A stretch of DNA of 64,000 nucleotides, from positions 1 to 64,000 of the forward strand of contig NZ_CAJLKP010000014.1 of assembly GCF_905207245.1 (NCBI RefSeq), written 5' to 3'. This stretch comes from an uncultured Bacteroides sp. (GTDB lineage Bacteria > Bacteroidota > Bacteroidia > Bacteroidales > Bacteroidaceae). The translations under genes and the position numbers were made by a program. Below, piece by piece: positions 56,101-64,000 of this stretch. The stretch's first letter is position 1; each line of letters begins with the position of its first letter. The notes beneath the pieces are model-generated. The model worked only from the letters and a program-made list of their open reading frames with translations. It had not been told where the DNA came from and did not search any database.

Positions 56101-58609
56101 TTTCTGTGGCAGTGATCGTACCGGCGGCAATCTTGGCGGCAGTAATTGCCTTAGCACCTATCCTGTCAGCACTAAGGATGCCCGCAGTGATACTTCCGGC
56201 ATTGATAGCGACCGCATTCACTTGTGCAGCAGTTAGTGTGCCGGTATAGATACCCGTACCGCTCAGGTAGGTTTTCAGTTTTCCGTCCGCATTGACTCCC
56301 TGGGGAATACCGTTCACTATGACGGTGGAGATTTCAGCGAACGGGGCGGTGGCTTCCAGACCGTATATGGAGGTCAGCCCCATATTCCTGCCTATCCCCG
56401 GAATACCTATCAGGGCGTAAGGGGTCCTGGCATCGGTTACCATATAATCAGAGCCGCCACAGCGCTGGATAGCCGCGGATAGCGTCGCATTGATACGGAT
56501 AGCGTCATAGGAGGTCAGGATGACAATTTTGGTACTGTCGAGGGCATTCATTGCCGTTGCCAGGCTATTACAGTTGGCATCGCTGGCATAAACGTCGTAA
56601 TGCGTATGGCTCACCGCTTTCAGGTCACTCCGGTTGATTACACTCAGTACCAGTCCCCGGGAAGAGGATTCGTGGATTTTCGTGCCGTTCAGTAAGATAT
56701 AACGGGTGGTGGAATGGTTCAATCCTGTACCACGTATAAATAGTTTACCGTTATTGGCGGCTGTATTGGCAGCATTTGTCCAGTTCAGGGTTACCGAAGC
56801 ACCGAACGTGACATTCCCTGCCGCGTCCCATGCAATATTGCCACCCGCTACGGCACCCGCACCTGTCGCGTCCAGCCGCCATTTAAAGCCCCGGATGCCG
56901 TTCGAGCCGATGCAAACCGAACCCGAAGCTCCCGTATATGCTCCGGAAGTGTTGTTCTTGGTGCCACGGTAAATTGAGTCCGCATCCAGTGACCAGCCGC
57001 CGACTTTCCCTTTAGTAACGTTCAGTGTTAATGCTTCGATATTGCCTGCCGTTATCAGTGATGTTTTCAGGGCGGCTACGTTGATACGCGCCGCGTCAAT
57101 GGTCCCGGTGCTAATCTGGGAAGCGTTGATACGGACGGCATTCACCGTATTGGCAGAGAGCGTTCCAGTGAAGATGCCCGTAGAGCCTATATAGGTGAGT
57201 TTGGTCGCCCAACCTTCCGTATTCGCCTTGTTGGTAATGGCATCGGCAACCGCCTTTGCATCCGTACCTGCCTTTCTGGCATCAGTGATACCGGTAAACA
57301 GGTCTTCGGGAGCGGGACTCCAGTCCACAGCCTTGCTGCCTTCAACCAGCATGGGAAGGGCACACCAGTATGTCCCTACAGTTTGGAAACCGAAGAGGAC
57401 CACTGCGGACGTAGGCGTGATGTTTTCAAGGACAATACGCTGCCATGCGGTTGTGATGTTCACCGTACGGATACCCGAGATGCCGATACGTATCTTCATA
57501 ACCGAAGCTACCGCACCTTTGACATACATGGAGAAACTTGCCGGGGCACATATCCGGCTGTTGATAGCCATAAAGTAAGTGCGCTGGCTAGCTGCATTAG
57601 CGTCCGTACAGGCGGTATTCTGAATAACCTTCAGTGTTCTGTAGTTATTATAAAGAGTGGCTGTATCAATGGATATGCTTGTTCCTTCCGCTATTACGCC
57701 TGTCAGTGCAGCGGTAAAATTACTGTTACGGATATAGTTACGTCCGGCTATCCGGATAGCGCCCACTTTACCTGTGGCATCGGCGGCAGCAGCGGCAATG
57801 GCGGCGTTCTTCGCGGCATCCGCTTTCGCCTGTGCAGTGGATGCTGCGGAATTGATTGCTTCGGTCTTGGCGGTGTTGATGGCATTCACCCAGTTCAGCG
57901 TCACTTCCGATCCGAACTCTATCTTCCCGTTCGCCGGATTGTAACGGATGAACTGGTTGCCCTTACCCAACACCACGCTGCCTGTGGTATCAATGGCGAA
58001 TGTCTTGTATCCGTCCTTGAACCCGTAGATACCGTTGATTGTCTCCGTGGCAACCGCTCCGGAAGCGTTTACGGTACTTAGCGGGAACTTGCCGATAGCA
58101 ATACCCGTTATCGTCCCGTTTATATTTTTGGTTCCGGCAAACAGTTTGGGAGTGATGACCGACTGGGAGCCGATCACCGTTTTGGCACTGTTCCAGTCCT
58201 TCACCCAGTCCAGCATATTGGAATCAACGCCTGCCGCGCCGGTTTTCGCCTTGGCATAAGAGAAGGTAATAGTATATGTCTGTCCGGCAATCGTTACAGG
58301 AATCGTCACCAGCCCGCTGTCCGCCATGGTAGTCGTACCAGCGGCAACCGAGTAGGTAACCGTCTTGTTCGTGTTGTTCACGGTGATGGCGGAGAACCCG
58401 GCAGGTTTGGTAACGGCACCAATCGTAAAGTTCGTCAGGTTGTCGTCACCCAGCGTCACCTTGATGGTGGAACTGAAAGTGACCGCCTGTGAAAGGACGC
58501 CGTTATTACTTGCCGGAAAAATATATTCACCTACGGACTGGTGAATCGTGTAGGAGTCTTTTTGCACGAGGATGGTTGCCTGTCCCCGTGCGATCAGTTG
58601 TTTTTCCAT
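53153..58609 (-). CDS. Very large modular tail protein (1818 residues)
   Basis: This is a giant structural protein of the tail tip or side fibre. The N-terminal block (RGQATILVQKDSYTIHQSV) resembles the start of the next upstream tail gene. The middle consists of about four long repeats. Each has an NGLTCTFNKGTIAGW- or GGWSLD-type beta unit, a WKFNNDGSGQIANGNISW-type unit, and an alpha-helical stretch that starts GIYTGTLTAAQVNAVAINAG and continues with SITAGTLSADRI. The C-terminal part is Gly- and Asn-rich, perhaps a receptor-binding or chaperone end. Similar modular structure occurs in long tail fibres. The function beyond structural is not readable. Confidence 0.75.
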   Translation of the reverse strand: MEKQLIARGQATILVQKDSYTIHQSVGEYIFPASNNGVLSQAVTFSSTIKVTLGDDNLTNFTIGAVTKPAGFSAITVNNTNKTVTYSVAAGTTTMADSGLVTIPVTIAGQTYTITFSYAKAKTGAAGVDSNMLDWVKDWNSAKTVIGSQSVITPKLFAGTKNINGTITGIAIGKFPLSTVNASGAVATETINGIYGFKDGYKTFAIDTTGSVVLGKGNQFIRYNPANGKIEFGSEVTLNWVNAINTAKTEAINSAASTAQAKADAAKNAAIAAAAADATGKVGAIRIAGRNYIRNSNFTAALTGVIAEGTSISIDTATLYNNYRTLKVIQNTACTDANAASQRTYFMAINSRICAPASFSMYVKGAVASVMKIRIGISGIRTVNITTAWQRIVLENITPTSAVVLFGFQTVGTYWCALPMLVEGSKAVDWSPAPEDLFTGITDARKAGTDAKAVADAITNKANTEGWATKLTYIGSTGIFTGTLSANTVNAVRINASQISTGTIDAARINVAALKTSLITAGNIEALTLNVTKGKVGGWSLDADSIYRGTKNNTSGAYTGASGSVCIGSNGIRGFKWRLDATGAGAVAGGNIAWDAAGNVTFGASVTLNWTNAANTAANNGKLFIRGTGLNHSTTRYILLNGTKIHESSSRGLVLSVINRSDLKAVSHTHYDVYASDANCNSLATAMNALDSTKIVILTSYDAIRINATLSAAIQRCGGSDYMVTDARTPYALIGIPGIGRNMGLTSIYGLEATAPFAEISTVIVNGIPQGVNADGKLKTYLSGTGIYTGTLTAAQVNAVAINAGSITAGILSADRIGAKAITAAKIAAGTITATEINVASIQASVVTATAVNGLTCTFNKGTIAGWMINSTQIFKNSVFLGADGSITNSTKWKFNNDGSGQIANGNISWNAAGAVTFSSAVSLNWTDAIEKIQIGGNNLLNNSGDWRAAGWNGGYTTNGGGYTIDSSVTFNGKPTLKTDAGNGMIHSSWIKLENNVEYTYSAMVRCNKTIAGNGSTPLHYWAGKDNNNQSKITVLKYDTSVVANTWKRIYVVFKLTSDGDSFRPFLYRGSNESTFYNVAYFKLERGNRPTDWSQSDSDANKLSIDAQNAANAIITALGGSGYPKLTKISSTGIYTGTLTAAQVNAVAINAGSITAGTLSADRIAAGSITSTKLDAASIKANIINTGYINGLTCTFVRGTIGGWTINSTQIFKNSVYLGSDGSVTNGTKWKLNNDGSGQVANGNISWNAAGAVTFGTSVSLNWTNAATNALNSAKSYADTKKTEAVNAAASDATNKTNAAKELALAMAFGKMMYRDPEFRNGNNSIGVYNNSGNGTVTITRTGLSSAPNDSKTVLEIKTTGSASPGNGGFCFSNACSNRKVFITRIIAKIPAGRSIQWASNSIGTSGNSKWLTPNAGTGDWAEYIYKVTCGTSGFSSTNYFYLDGAQGTTAAPIIWHVAYATVFDTTSSERYTTTIDANGIYTGTVRAGQVLIDSTLVVGGSTYNGSISVRDAGNNVKATLDRTGITAVAGKIGGWNIISGAIYACAPAGGHRVYITSSGYLYNDDGTQDYWGLRADGSATFGYGKILFDNDGSGYVANQNIKWDAKGNVEIKGNITANSGLIAGFTISGNKLINTAADSSIEFSSMMGNASMTINGGSALLSLRADSARKGIFIQTYATGAVGLSIIANAGSNFAIESYGPVQLGQRAGERWCVPGVLYIGCKYNSGNSASFSKIWGEGCNVTSSYHMGNAQYKFYHNLGHTNYTVFAQGCQNTGYYGFFRLLERASSYFVIQNVGSNGGPDGSPFDFVIYGRNKWY

Positions 58610-58699
58610 TGGTTAAGGTTTAGTCTAATAGAATAGGGAATAAACGGGAAAAGGCGGTATGACACCGCCTTAAAAAAACATCAAACTTCCATATAGCAC

Positions 58700-60010
58700 C
58701 TATTTGGAAATTTCACACATAAGAACACCTCTTCCCGTCACATCCGCTTTGGACACTGTTACGGACTTTCCGGTATAGGTCCTGACGACCGTTGTGCCCG
58801 CCGCATTCCAGAGTTTCCAGGTATAAATATAAGATGTCCCGGCGCTGTCCAACTCGTCGCCTCCCCGGTACAGAATGGCTTTGGCATCCACGTCGTTGAG
58901 GTTGTTCTTGATGGTGAATCCTTTCTGGCTGACGATATGTACCGTGATGGGGTCTGACATGTCAGAAAAGGAAATGATATCACAGACCACCTTATTGGCC
59001 GAAGCGTTGCCTGCGGAAGTGTCCGTGTCCTTGATGGCGCACTTGAATGTCTCGAAGTTCAGTACCGCATCCGCCGTGATCGTAATCTCATTGGTCGTCC
59101 ATCCGGCTGTAACGCCTTTAGGGTTTGCTGATGTCAGGCAGGACCAGCTCACACCCAGCATAGAGTTGTAATACGGGCAGGAAACGGACGCTCCCGAAGC
59201 GGCTGCGGCGCTCAATGCGGTGGTCAGCGTCACCACTTTGGTACTGGCGTTCACGGCAGAAATAGTGTATTGCGCCGAGCCGACCGTTATCTTTCCGCCC
59301 GCTTCCATATTGGCGATATTGGCAACCGTTATCGTGGTGGCTCCGGATGCCGCCGCTGCGGTAAGTGTGGTCGGCGCGAACACGGAGGAATCCTTGATGC
59401 CCCAGGCATAGGTGATGTTCGTATTGTCGATGGTCGCCCCGCGCCACAGATCGCAATGCGCTTTCAGGGCGGTCACCTCATCATTGCGAAAAACCACACC
59501 GTCAGGCGCATAAGCCACTGCCACGATGGTCGCGCCCGCGTTCAGGTGCTGCGTGAACTGGATATCCGAGCGGAAGGGAATCTCCAGCCCGTTGGCGTCT
59601 ATGTAAACAGCCTCAAACGAGTAGCGTACTTGCGGGACACTCACACTCATGTGGTTCGTCTTGACGGTCAGCGCATACTTAGCGGACGCCGCCCCAATCG
59701 TACATCCGTCCGCGCCTGTTGTTATTGCCGTACCATTCTTGTACCATTTGGCGGAACCGGATTTTACACCGGGAGTCAGGACCGCCGCATTTCCTACGGT
59801 TGTAATCTGGTCGGTAGCGCCTTTGCCGCTGACAAATAAGGAAGGTGTCAGTACCAGATACGGGGATGCTTTCCAGTTCGGGGCAAAAACGCCCGTGTCC
59901 TTGTTATAAACTTGTGTGAGGGGTTGGTTGGAACCGACAAACGCCTGGAGGGAGACGGCGTCATTCTGGTCGATGATGGTGACCTGCCCTCTTGCTACTT
60001 TAATAGCCAT
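58700..60010 (-). CDS. Phage tail protein paralogous to the giant tail gene start
   Basis: This 436-residue protein starts MAIKVARGQVTIIDQNDAV, very similar in form to the first residues of the giant tail protein (RGQATILVQKDSY), so both may share an attachment domain. Beta-rich Ig-like regions follow, with APTTLTAAAASGATTITVAN near the middle. It is probably part of the tail tip assembly. The next gene upstream lies 18 nt away. Confidence 0.7.
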   Translation of the reverse strand: MAIKVARGQVTIIDQNDAVSLQAFVGSNQPLTQVYNKDTGVFAPNWKASPYLVLTPSLFVSGKGATDQITTVGNAAVLTPGVKSGSAKWYKNGTAITTGADGCTIGAASAKYALTVKTNHMSVSVPQVRYSFEAVYIDANGLEIPFRSDIQFTQHLNAGATIVAVAYAPDGVVFRNDEVTALKAHCDLWRGATIDNTNITYAWGIKDSSVFAPTTLTAAAASGATTITVANIANMEAGGKITVGSAQYTISAVNASTKVVTLTTALSAAAASGASVSCPYYNSMLGVSWSCLTSANPKGVTAGWTTNEITITADAVLNFETFKCAIKDTDTSAGNASANKVVCDIISFSDMSDPITVHIVSQKGFTIKNNLNDVDAKAILYRGGDELDSAGTSYIYTWKLWNAAGTTVVRTYTGKSVTVSKADVTGRGVLMCEISK

Positions 60011-60028
60011 AGTTGATTTAAGTTTAAG

Positions 60029-62290
60029 TTATTGGGTTGAAATAATTACTTCACAGTCAAATACCGCCTTGCGATAGACGTCCTCACCGGTTATCTCCAG
60101 TGTCCTCCCCGTATGGGTAACAGTGTTCCAGCAGGCGTCGTCCGCAACATTGTCGCTGACACGTATCCATAGGAAGTTCTTTTCCGGTATCAGTTCCGTA
60201 ATGTCCTCGCCACCTTTGAGTACGCGGGCGGACAAGGTGGTTGAAATGATACCGTTGCGGAATACGTTCCCATTGGCAGAAGCGATATAGACGGAATAGT
60301 TGTCAGCACCATCGTATTGTTTAGAAATGGTGTAGGTTTCAAAATACTCGGATTCATCCAGCGTAGCGATGTATCTAAGGGTCAATACATCCCTGTCTTC
60401 CCAAAAATGTGAAACAGGTAGTAATTTAAGATAGTCCGAATTAGTTCCCGGTATGTCCTTCCAGTTCCCTTCACTTCCCATATACTGCCATCTCCTTGCC
60501 GTCGCTGTGAAGTTATATTCGGTGGCAAAGAGAGTGATTTCCGCTGGTTCGCAGGCATCTTCCTGAAGGGCGTCCGCGTAATGGAAGAGGTTCGTCCCGG
60601 TGATCGTCACATATTTGGTAAGCAGGTTTTCTTTTGCCTGATCGTCAAAGTCTTCCCAACGGATAGTGACGTCCTGTAAAGTGATGGTATCCTTTGTCCA
60701 CTTGAACCGTCCTTCCGCAAAGTAGCCCGTACCGTCGGGATGGATAACGAATGAACCGTCACCGGCAGAGATGGAGCCGTCCGCATTGAGTTTAAGGAGC
60801 GGGTTCTGTATCGTGCCGCCGATGCCGCCCCTTGCAAACCACGCCCCGTACTCGTCCGTATCCGCCAGCTTGCCGTCTGTTGCCTGGTAGAGCGTTGCCC
60901 GTTCCCCTTTTTCAAGTTGGGCGCAGCAGAACAGGACTCCGGTGGTATCCGTCGTAATTTCTATCAGCAAATCCTCCGGTTCTTCATAGCGGATGACAAA
61001 GGGGATGTGATAACGTTTCCACTGATTCTCTATTTTTATCTCCTGTAGCGGGTGTCCGTTTTGGGAAACAGTCAAAGTACCGGATACCCCTTTTGCCCAA
61101 AAGGAGAAGCAATAATTCTCTCCCTGATGTGTCTCCGCCCAGCTTTGTGTTTGGGCAACCAACATAACACCGTCAGCAGGAATCAGAAAGACATCCCCGA
61201 TACCGGCAGGCGGTTGTTCACCGATAGCCCTTTCCACCGGATTCAGGAAGTTGCCGTACAACGAGTTTATCAGGCAATTCTTATGGATGCGACCAACATA
61301 GAAGGTACTGGCAAAACCTGTCTCGTCACCGGCTGTCAAGGTGCCGGCTATGTTTATATCCCGTGTCGCATAAAGTCGTTGGAAGTAAGCCCCGTAACCT
61401 TCCAATCGTCCGAAGGTCGGGTCGATAATTCCCTGAACTTTACCCACACGTGCCTTCGTTGAGTCTGCGAAGGTGGCTATGTCCGAAAGCCGGATGATGT
61501 TCAGTTCGGCTATTTCGCACCGGTCGCCCGGTTCCAAGTCGGATAAATCCAACCTGAAACTCCGTTCGTATTCGGGAAGATAGTCTATGGTAATGACGGC
61601 AAGCTTGTACTGCCAGAGGGTTGATACCACTACCGTTCCGCTTCCGTCTGTTTCAGTACCGTCGGCATATCCTAAGGAGAAGGGAAGTGACGGAAAATCC
61701 CTGGAAGCGCGTATCTTATAAGAAATGAGAATCCTTTCCGGATTCTCCAGTCCTTTGCCAATCGTTTGCTCCAGTCCGCATTTACCTTGTAACGGGATTC
61801 CGGTACAAAGGATGCTGAACACCCGGCTGCAACCGTCCTTGTATGGCAGGTATTCTCCGGAAAGTCTTCCTCCGGTCATGAGCGTATACCGGCAGCCATT
61901 GTCACCCCGGGGATAACACAGGGACTTCTCCTGCGCCATGCCGTCAATCACATCCATGTAAGGGGACTGGCTGTCGGATGCGGTCAGGTACATGGCACCG
62001 CTGCGGTCTTCATCGAAAAGATTGGTTATTCGTACAAAGTCGAGTATCTGACCGTTTTGGGGTACATCACCATCCAGTAACGCCCCTATAAAGTAGGGAG
62101 ATTCCTGTTCTTCCCCTTCCAATGTGGTTATCCTGTCAATGCCTGTTTCCAGTACGGCCATCAGGGAGTAGACGACATTCTTTCCGTCGAAATACTGCCG
62201 CCTTACCACATCGCCCGTACGGAGTCCCTGCCTTTTGGCGGACTTGGGAGAAATACATATCTTATATCGGTTGTAATTAAGTAGAGACAT
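60029..62290 (-). CDS. Phage tail structural protein
   Basis: This 753-residue protein has a short N-terminal beta domain (MSLLNYNRYKICISPKSAKR). A middle with LEGYGAYFQRLYATRDINIA, GTLTAGDETGF and YFAEGRFKWTKDTITLQ resembles the repeats of the giant tail gene, so the same architectural family is used. It ends with a beta-rich segment rich in Asp. It is most likely a tail fibre or tip protein. No enzymatic motif is seen. Confidence 0.68.
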   Translation of the reverse strand: MSLLNYNRYKICISPKSAKRQGLRTGDVVRRQYFDGKNVVYSLMAVLETGIDRITTLEGEEQESPYFIGALLDGDVPQNGQILDFVRITNLFDEDRSGAMYLTASDSQSPYMDVIDGMAQEKSLCYPRGDNGCRYTLMTGGRLSGEYLPYKDGCSRVFSILCTGIPLQGKCGLEQTIGKGLENPERILISYKIRASRDFPSLPFSLGYADGTETDGSGTVVVSTLWQYKLAVITIDYLPEYERSFRLDLSDLEPGDRCEIAELNIIRLSDIATFADSTKARVGKVQGIIDPTFGRLEGYGAYFQRLYATRDINIAGTLTAGDETGFASTFYVGRIHKNCLINSLYGNFLNPVERAIGEQPPAGIGDVFLIPADGVMLVAQTQSWAETHQGENYCFSFWAKGVSGTLTVSQNGHPLQEIKIENQWKRYHIPFVIRYEEPEDLLIEITTDTTGVLFCCAQLEKGERATLYQATDGKLADTDEYGAWFARGGIGGTIQNPLLKLNADGSISAGDGSFVIHPDGTGYFAEGRFKWTKDTITLQDVTIRWEDFDDQAKENLLTKYVTITGTNLFHYADALQEDACEPAEITLFATEYNFTATARRWQYMGSEGNWKDIPGTNSDYLKLLPVSHFWEDRDVLTLRYIATLDESEYFETYTISKQYDGADNYSVYIASANGNVFRNGIISTTLSARVLKGGEDITELIPEKNFLWIRVSDNVADDACWNTVTHTGRTLEITGEDVYRKAVFDCEVIISTQ

Positions 62291-62304
62291 CGTTTAAGGT
62301 TAAA

Positions 62305-63945
62305 TTAAAGTGGTATGACCGTATCACCGCTGCAACTGTCCGTTACCCATAGGGAGCCGTTCGTTGCGCTGTTTTTCTGGACTTCCAGTTCATAGACGCG
62401 CATTTTCCTGCGGACGACCACCTCGTCAAAGGTAGCCTGTATGCTGCCCGTAGCCTTGTTCTTCAGGATGGCCCAGCCGGAGCCCGCAAAACCCGAAGAG
62501 AAAAACTCACTGCTGATACCGCCCATGAAGTACGCATCCCCATAATGCCGGATGCCGTTCGCTACGGAAAGCAGATAACTCTCTGTGCTGAAGAATAGCG
62601 TCTTGTCCGCCAGCCGGGTGAATGAACCGTCAATGCCGATATGTCCGGATGCTTCGAGCGGTTTACCCAAGCCGAAGAAGTCGGCATCCGTAGCCAGAAA
62701 GAAGGTGTCGGAGTGCCGGTCCTGCCGTTTGTAAAGGCTGGTGGAAGGGACAAACGAGAAGGCAGTCTCATAAGGGTAAGAGGTCATCTGACCGTTCTCA
62801 CTGTCTGTGCGGTAAACCCTTGAAGCGAAATGAAGCGCATCGTCTTTGCCATACAGGTAAGCACCCGAAGAGTTTCCCCAGCGCAACCGTTTATGAATGA
62901 CAATCCCTTCATCCTGTTTATCCTTGTGGTAGGATGTGAGCAGGTCATCCCCGTAGTTATGCCTGACGGTAAGTGAACCGGGAAAGCAGGCGGCACCGTA
63001 CTTGCTGATTAACATCGTATCTCCGTCAATATCCCACAAACCCGATTGCAAACGGATTTTAACCGTATCTTCACTACCCAACAATAAATCCCCGCCCGCT
63101 GCCGCAAGCTGGATATCTTTCTCATCCAGCCGGATAAGAACGGGAGAACCGCTGATTTTGATACCATGCCCTTGGGAAAAGGAAAGGTAGCCGCTAAGGT
63201 CAGCCGTATCGGAATGGATGGAAAGTACCGTCTTGCCGGCTGCACCCAGATTTACCCCTTGTTCTGCTGTCAGGACGCCTTGTATATCCGCAGTACTCGT
63301 TACCTGAAGCTTGCCGGAAACCAAGGCGTCCAGCATACTCCATGAAGCATCTGTGCGGTTGGCATTGCCCGCATGATACACATTCCTGCCACCTACCTGC
63401 AACAGTGCCGGTGTCAGGTAGATGCCCGTTTCTTTATCCTCTCCGATAAGAAGCTCACCGGATGCGTGCAGAAGGGAATTTCCGAAATCAACCCGTGTGC
63501 TTTCCAATGTTGCGGTATGGGTATCAGCATTATAACGGAGCACCTGTTTACCGTTCAGAAACAGATTTCCACCGATTTTCAGGTTGCCGGAAATGGTGAT
63601 ACCCCGTTCTTGTTCTACCTTATATATATGTAGGATGCGTTCATTGGCTATGCCGGCTTCAAAGCCATTGTTAGCCCGTAACAGCCCACTCATATCGCCA
63701 CCTGTTTTCTTCAGGAAAGCCAAAAGGACACCGCCACTTTCTCCACCGCCTTCACCGGATACGCCCGAGGCGATGGCACTGGCAAAGTTATAAGCCGTGT
63801 TGCGCAAACGGATGGAAGTCTGGTCGCCTTCGGTGATGGTTCCGGCGTCCTGCGCATTGAAAAAGTTATGGTAAAGCTGGGAATAGATGGCATGACAAAG
63901 ACTGTCCTTGTCCAGTTCCCCGATGCCGGGTAAAAGTTCTGTCAT
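62305..63945 (-). CDS. Phage tail fibre-like structural protein
   Basis: This 546-residue protein contains repeat-style beta segments such as NLKIGGNLFLNGKQVLRYNA, GELLIGEDKETGIYL and VNLGAAGKTVLSIHSDTA, plus a C-terminal end with RRKMRVYELEVQKNSA. These fit a trimeric fibre. It is the first complete gene of the visible tail cluster; the upstream gene overlaps its ATG by 3 nt. Confidence 0.68.
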   Translation of the reverse strand: MTELLPGIGELDKDSLCHAIYSQLYHNFFNAQDAGTITEGDQTSIRLRNTAYNFASAIASGVSGEGGGESGGVLLAFLKKTGGDMSGLLRANNGFEAGIANERILHIYKVEQERGITISGNLKIGGNLFLNGKQVLRYNADTHTATLESTRVDFGNSLLHASGELLIGEDKETGIYLTPALLQVGGRNVYHAGNANRTDASWSMLDALVSGKLQVTSTADIQGVLTAEQGVNLGAAGKTVLSIHSDTADLSGYLSFSQGHGIKISGSPVLIRLDEKDIQLAAAGGDLLLGSEDTVKIRLQSGLWDIDGDTMLISKYGAACFPGSLTVRHNYGDDLLTSYHKDKQDEGIVIHKRLRWGNSSGAYLYGKDDALHFASRVYRTDSENGQMTSYPYETAFSFVPSTSLYKRQDRHSDTFFLATDADFFGLGKPLEASGHIGIDGSFTRLADKTLFFSTESYLLSVANGIRHYGDAYFMGGISSEFFSSGFAGSGWAILKNKATGSIQATFDEVVVRRKMRVYELEVQKNSATNGSLWVTDSCSGDTVIPL

Positions 63946-64000
63946 TGGGTATAGGAGGTTTTAGAGAGAAAATTCTGTATCTTGGAAATGAGTGAAGCGA
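63942..64000 (-). CDS. C-terminal end of a further phage gene
   Basis: Only the last 19 codons are visible: ...ASLISKIQNFLSKTSYTQ and a TGA that overlaps the next ATG (ATGA). This is the usual coupling in this phage; the other two frames either stop early or stay open without a fitting end. The helical end says nothing about function. Confidence 0.55.
   Translation of the reverse strand, partial: ASLISKIQNFLSKTSYTQ

Larger units (their letters stand above)
16554..64000. mobile_element. Large temperate tailed phage (prophage), left part; right end outside the window
   Basis: From the integrase gene onward nearly every gene is phage-type: terminases, lysozyme, replisome, SbcCD, RuvC-like nuclease, baseplate and tail fibres. 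They lie on the minus strand in a continuous series with 4-20 nt overlaps. Host metabolic genes stop before about 15.8 kb. Baseplate J-like, LysM and gp25-like proteins indicate a contractile-tailed (myovirus-type) phage. No portal, capsid or sheath gene is visible, so they must lie to the right. The exact left attachment point is not identifiable without the right junction; it should lie between about 15.8 and 16.55 kb. Confidence 0.88.

Noticed and set aside
53153..58609. Repeated DNA modules considered as a CRISPR array or a diversity-generating template
   Set aside because: The repeats are long, in frame and encode tail protein. There are no short spacers, no cas gene and no reverse transcriptase in the window.

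Overview
The window is a Bacteroides-type chromosome (order Bacteroidales). The evidence is a SusC-family porin, pectin-type glycan enzymes, a FecR/TonB-receptor/DUF4249 cassette, LytTR signalling, and promoters of the Bacteroides form (TTG, about 20 nt, TAnnTTTG) rather than the E. coli form. About 16 kb of host DNA is followed by at least 47 kb of a large temperate tailed phage whose right end lies outside the window.

Host part (1-16.5 kb). The leftward block 1-4578 holds the start of a SusC-like porin, two SGNH/SASA carbohydrate esterases and a polysaccharide deacetylase. A GH28 pectinase-like lipoprotein and a small lipoprotein diverge to the right. Together they look like one edge of a polysaccharide utilization locus for an acylated, pectin-like glycan. 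Next come a FecR-type anti-sigma gene with no adjacent sigma gene, a TonB receptor with an STN domain, and a DUF4249 lipoprotein. After these lie a small secreted protein and a leftward two-component pair (TPR/LytS-type kinase and LytTR regulator). Several host intergenic gaps carry long imperfect palindromes.

Phage left end (16.5-19.4 kb, rightward). A divergent tyrosine recombinase is followed by a leader that can fold into mutually exclusive antiterminator and terminator stems, two small unknown genes, a histone H1-like protein, and a second structured RNA candidate.

Phage body (19.4-64 kb, leftward). Going against transcription (left to right) the order is: head-tail-like protein, large terminase, DUF5675 protein, [rightward cargo and IS], small genes, KilAC antirepressor, lysis genes (Rz-like, GH24 lysozyme, two small membrane proteins), small terminase, and DEDD exonuclease. 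Then come DNA polymerase III alpha in two pieces with a BRO gene between them, primase, DnaB helicase, an ECF-like sigma factor, RuvC-like nuclease, SbcC, SbcD and a gp32-like SSB. Last are tail fibre and baseplate genes (gp25-like, LysM, J-like) and very large modular tail proteins. The phage carries a nearly complete replisome and its own sigma factor.

Most interesting parts. (1) An AT-rich, opposite-strand cargo block (22.6-26.0 kb) encodes an HNH-like zinc protein, a SMEK-like restriction-endonuclease-fold protein and an HEYIH zinc metalloprotease. It has its own promoter and terminator and looks like an undescribed three-gene defence or conflict module. (2) DNA polymerase III alpha is broken exactly at its catalytic DIDTDF motif, with pieces resembling a gp41-1-type split intein on both sides, an intervening BRO gene, and a strong hairpin where the reading frame is lost. 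(3) An IS256-family element with clear 8-bp target duplications sits in the terminator of the cargo operon.
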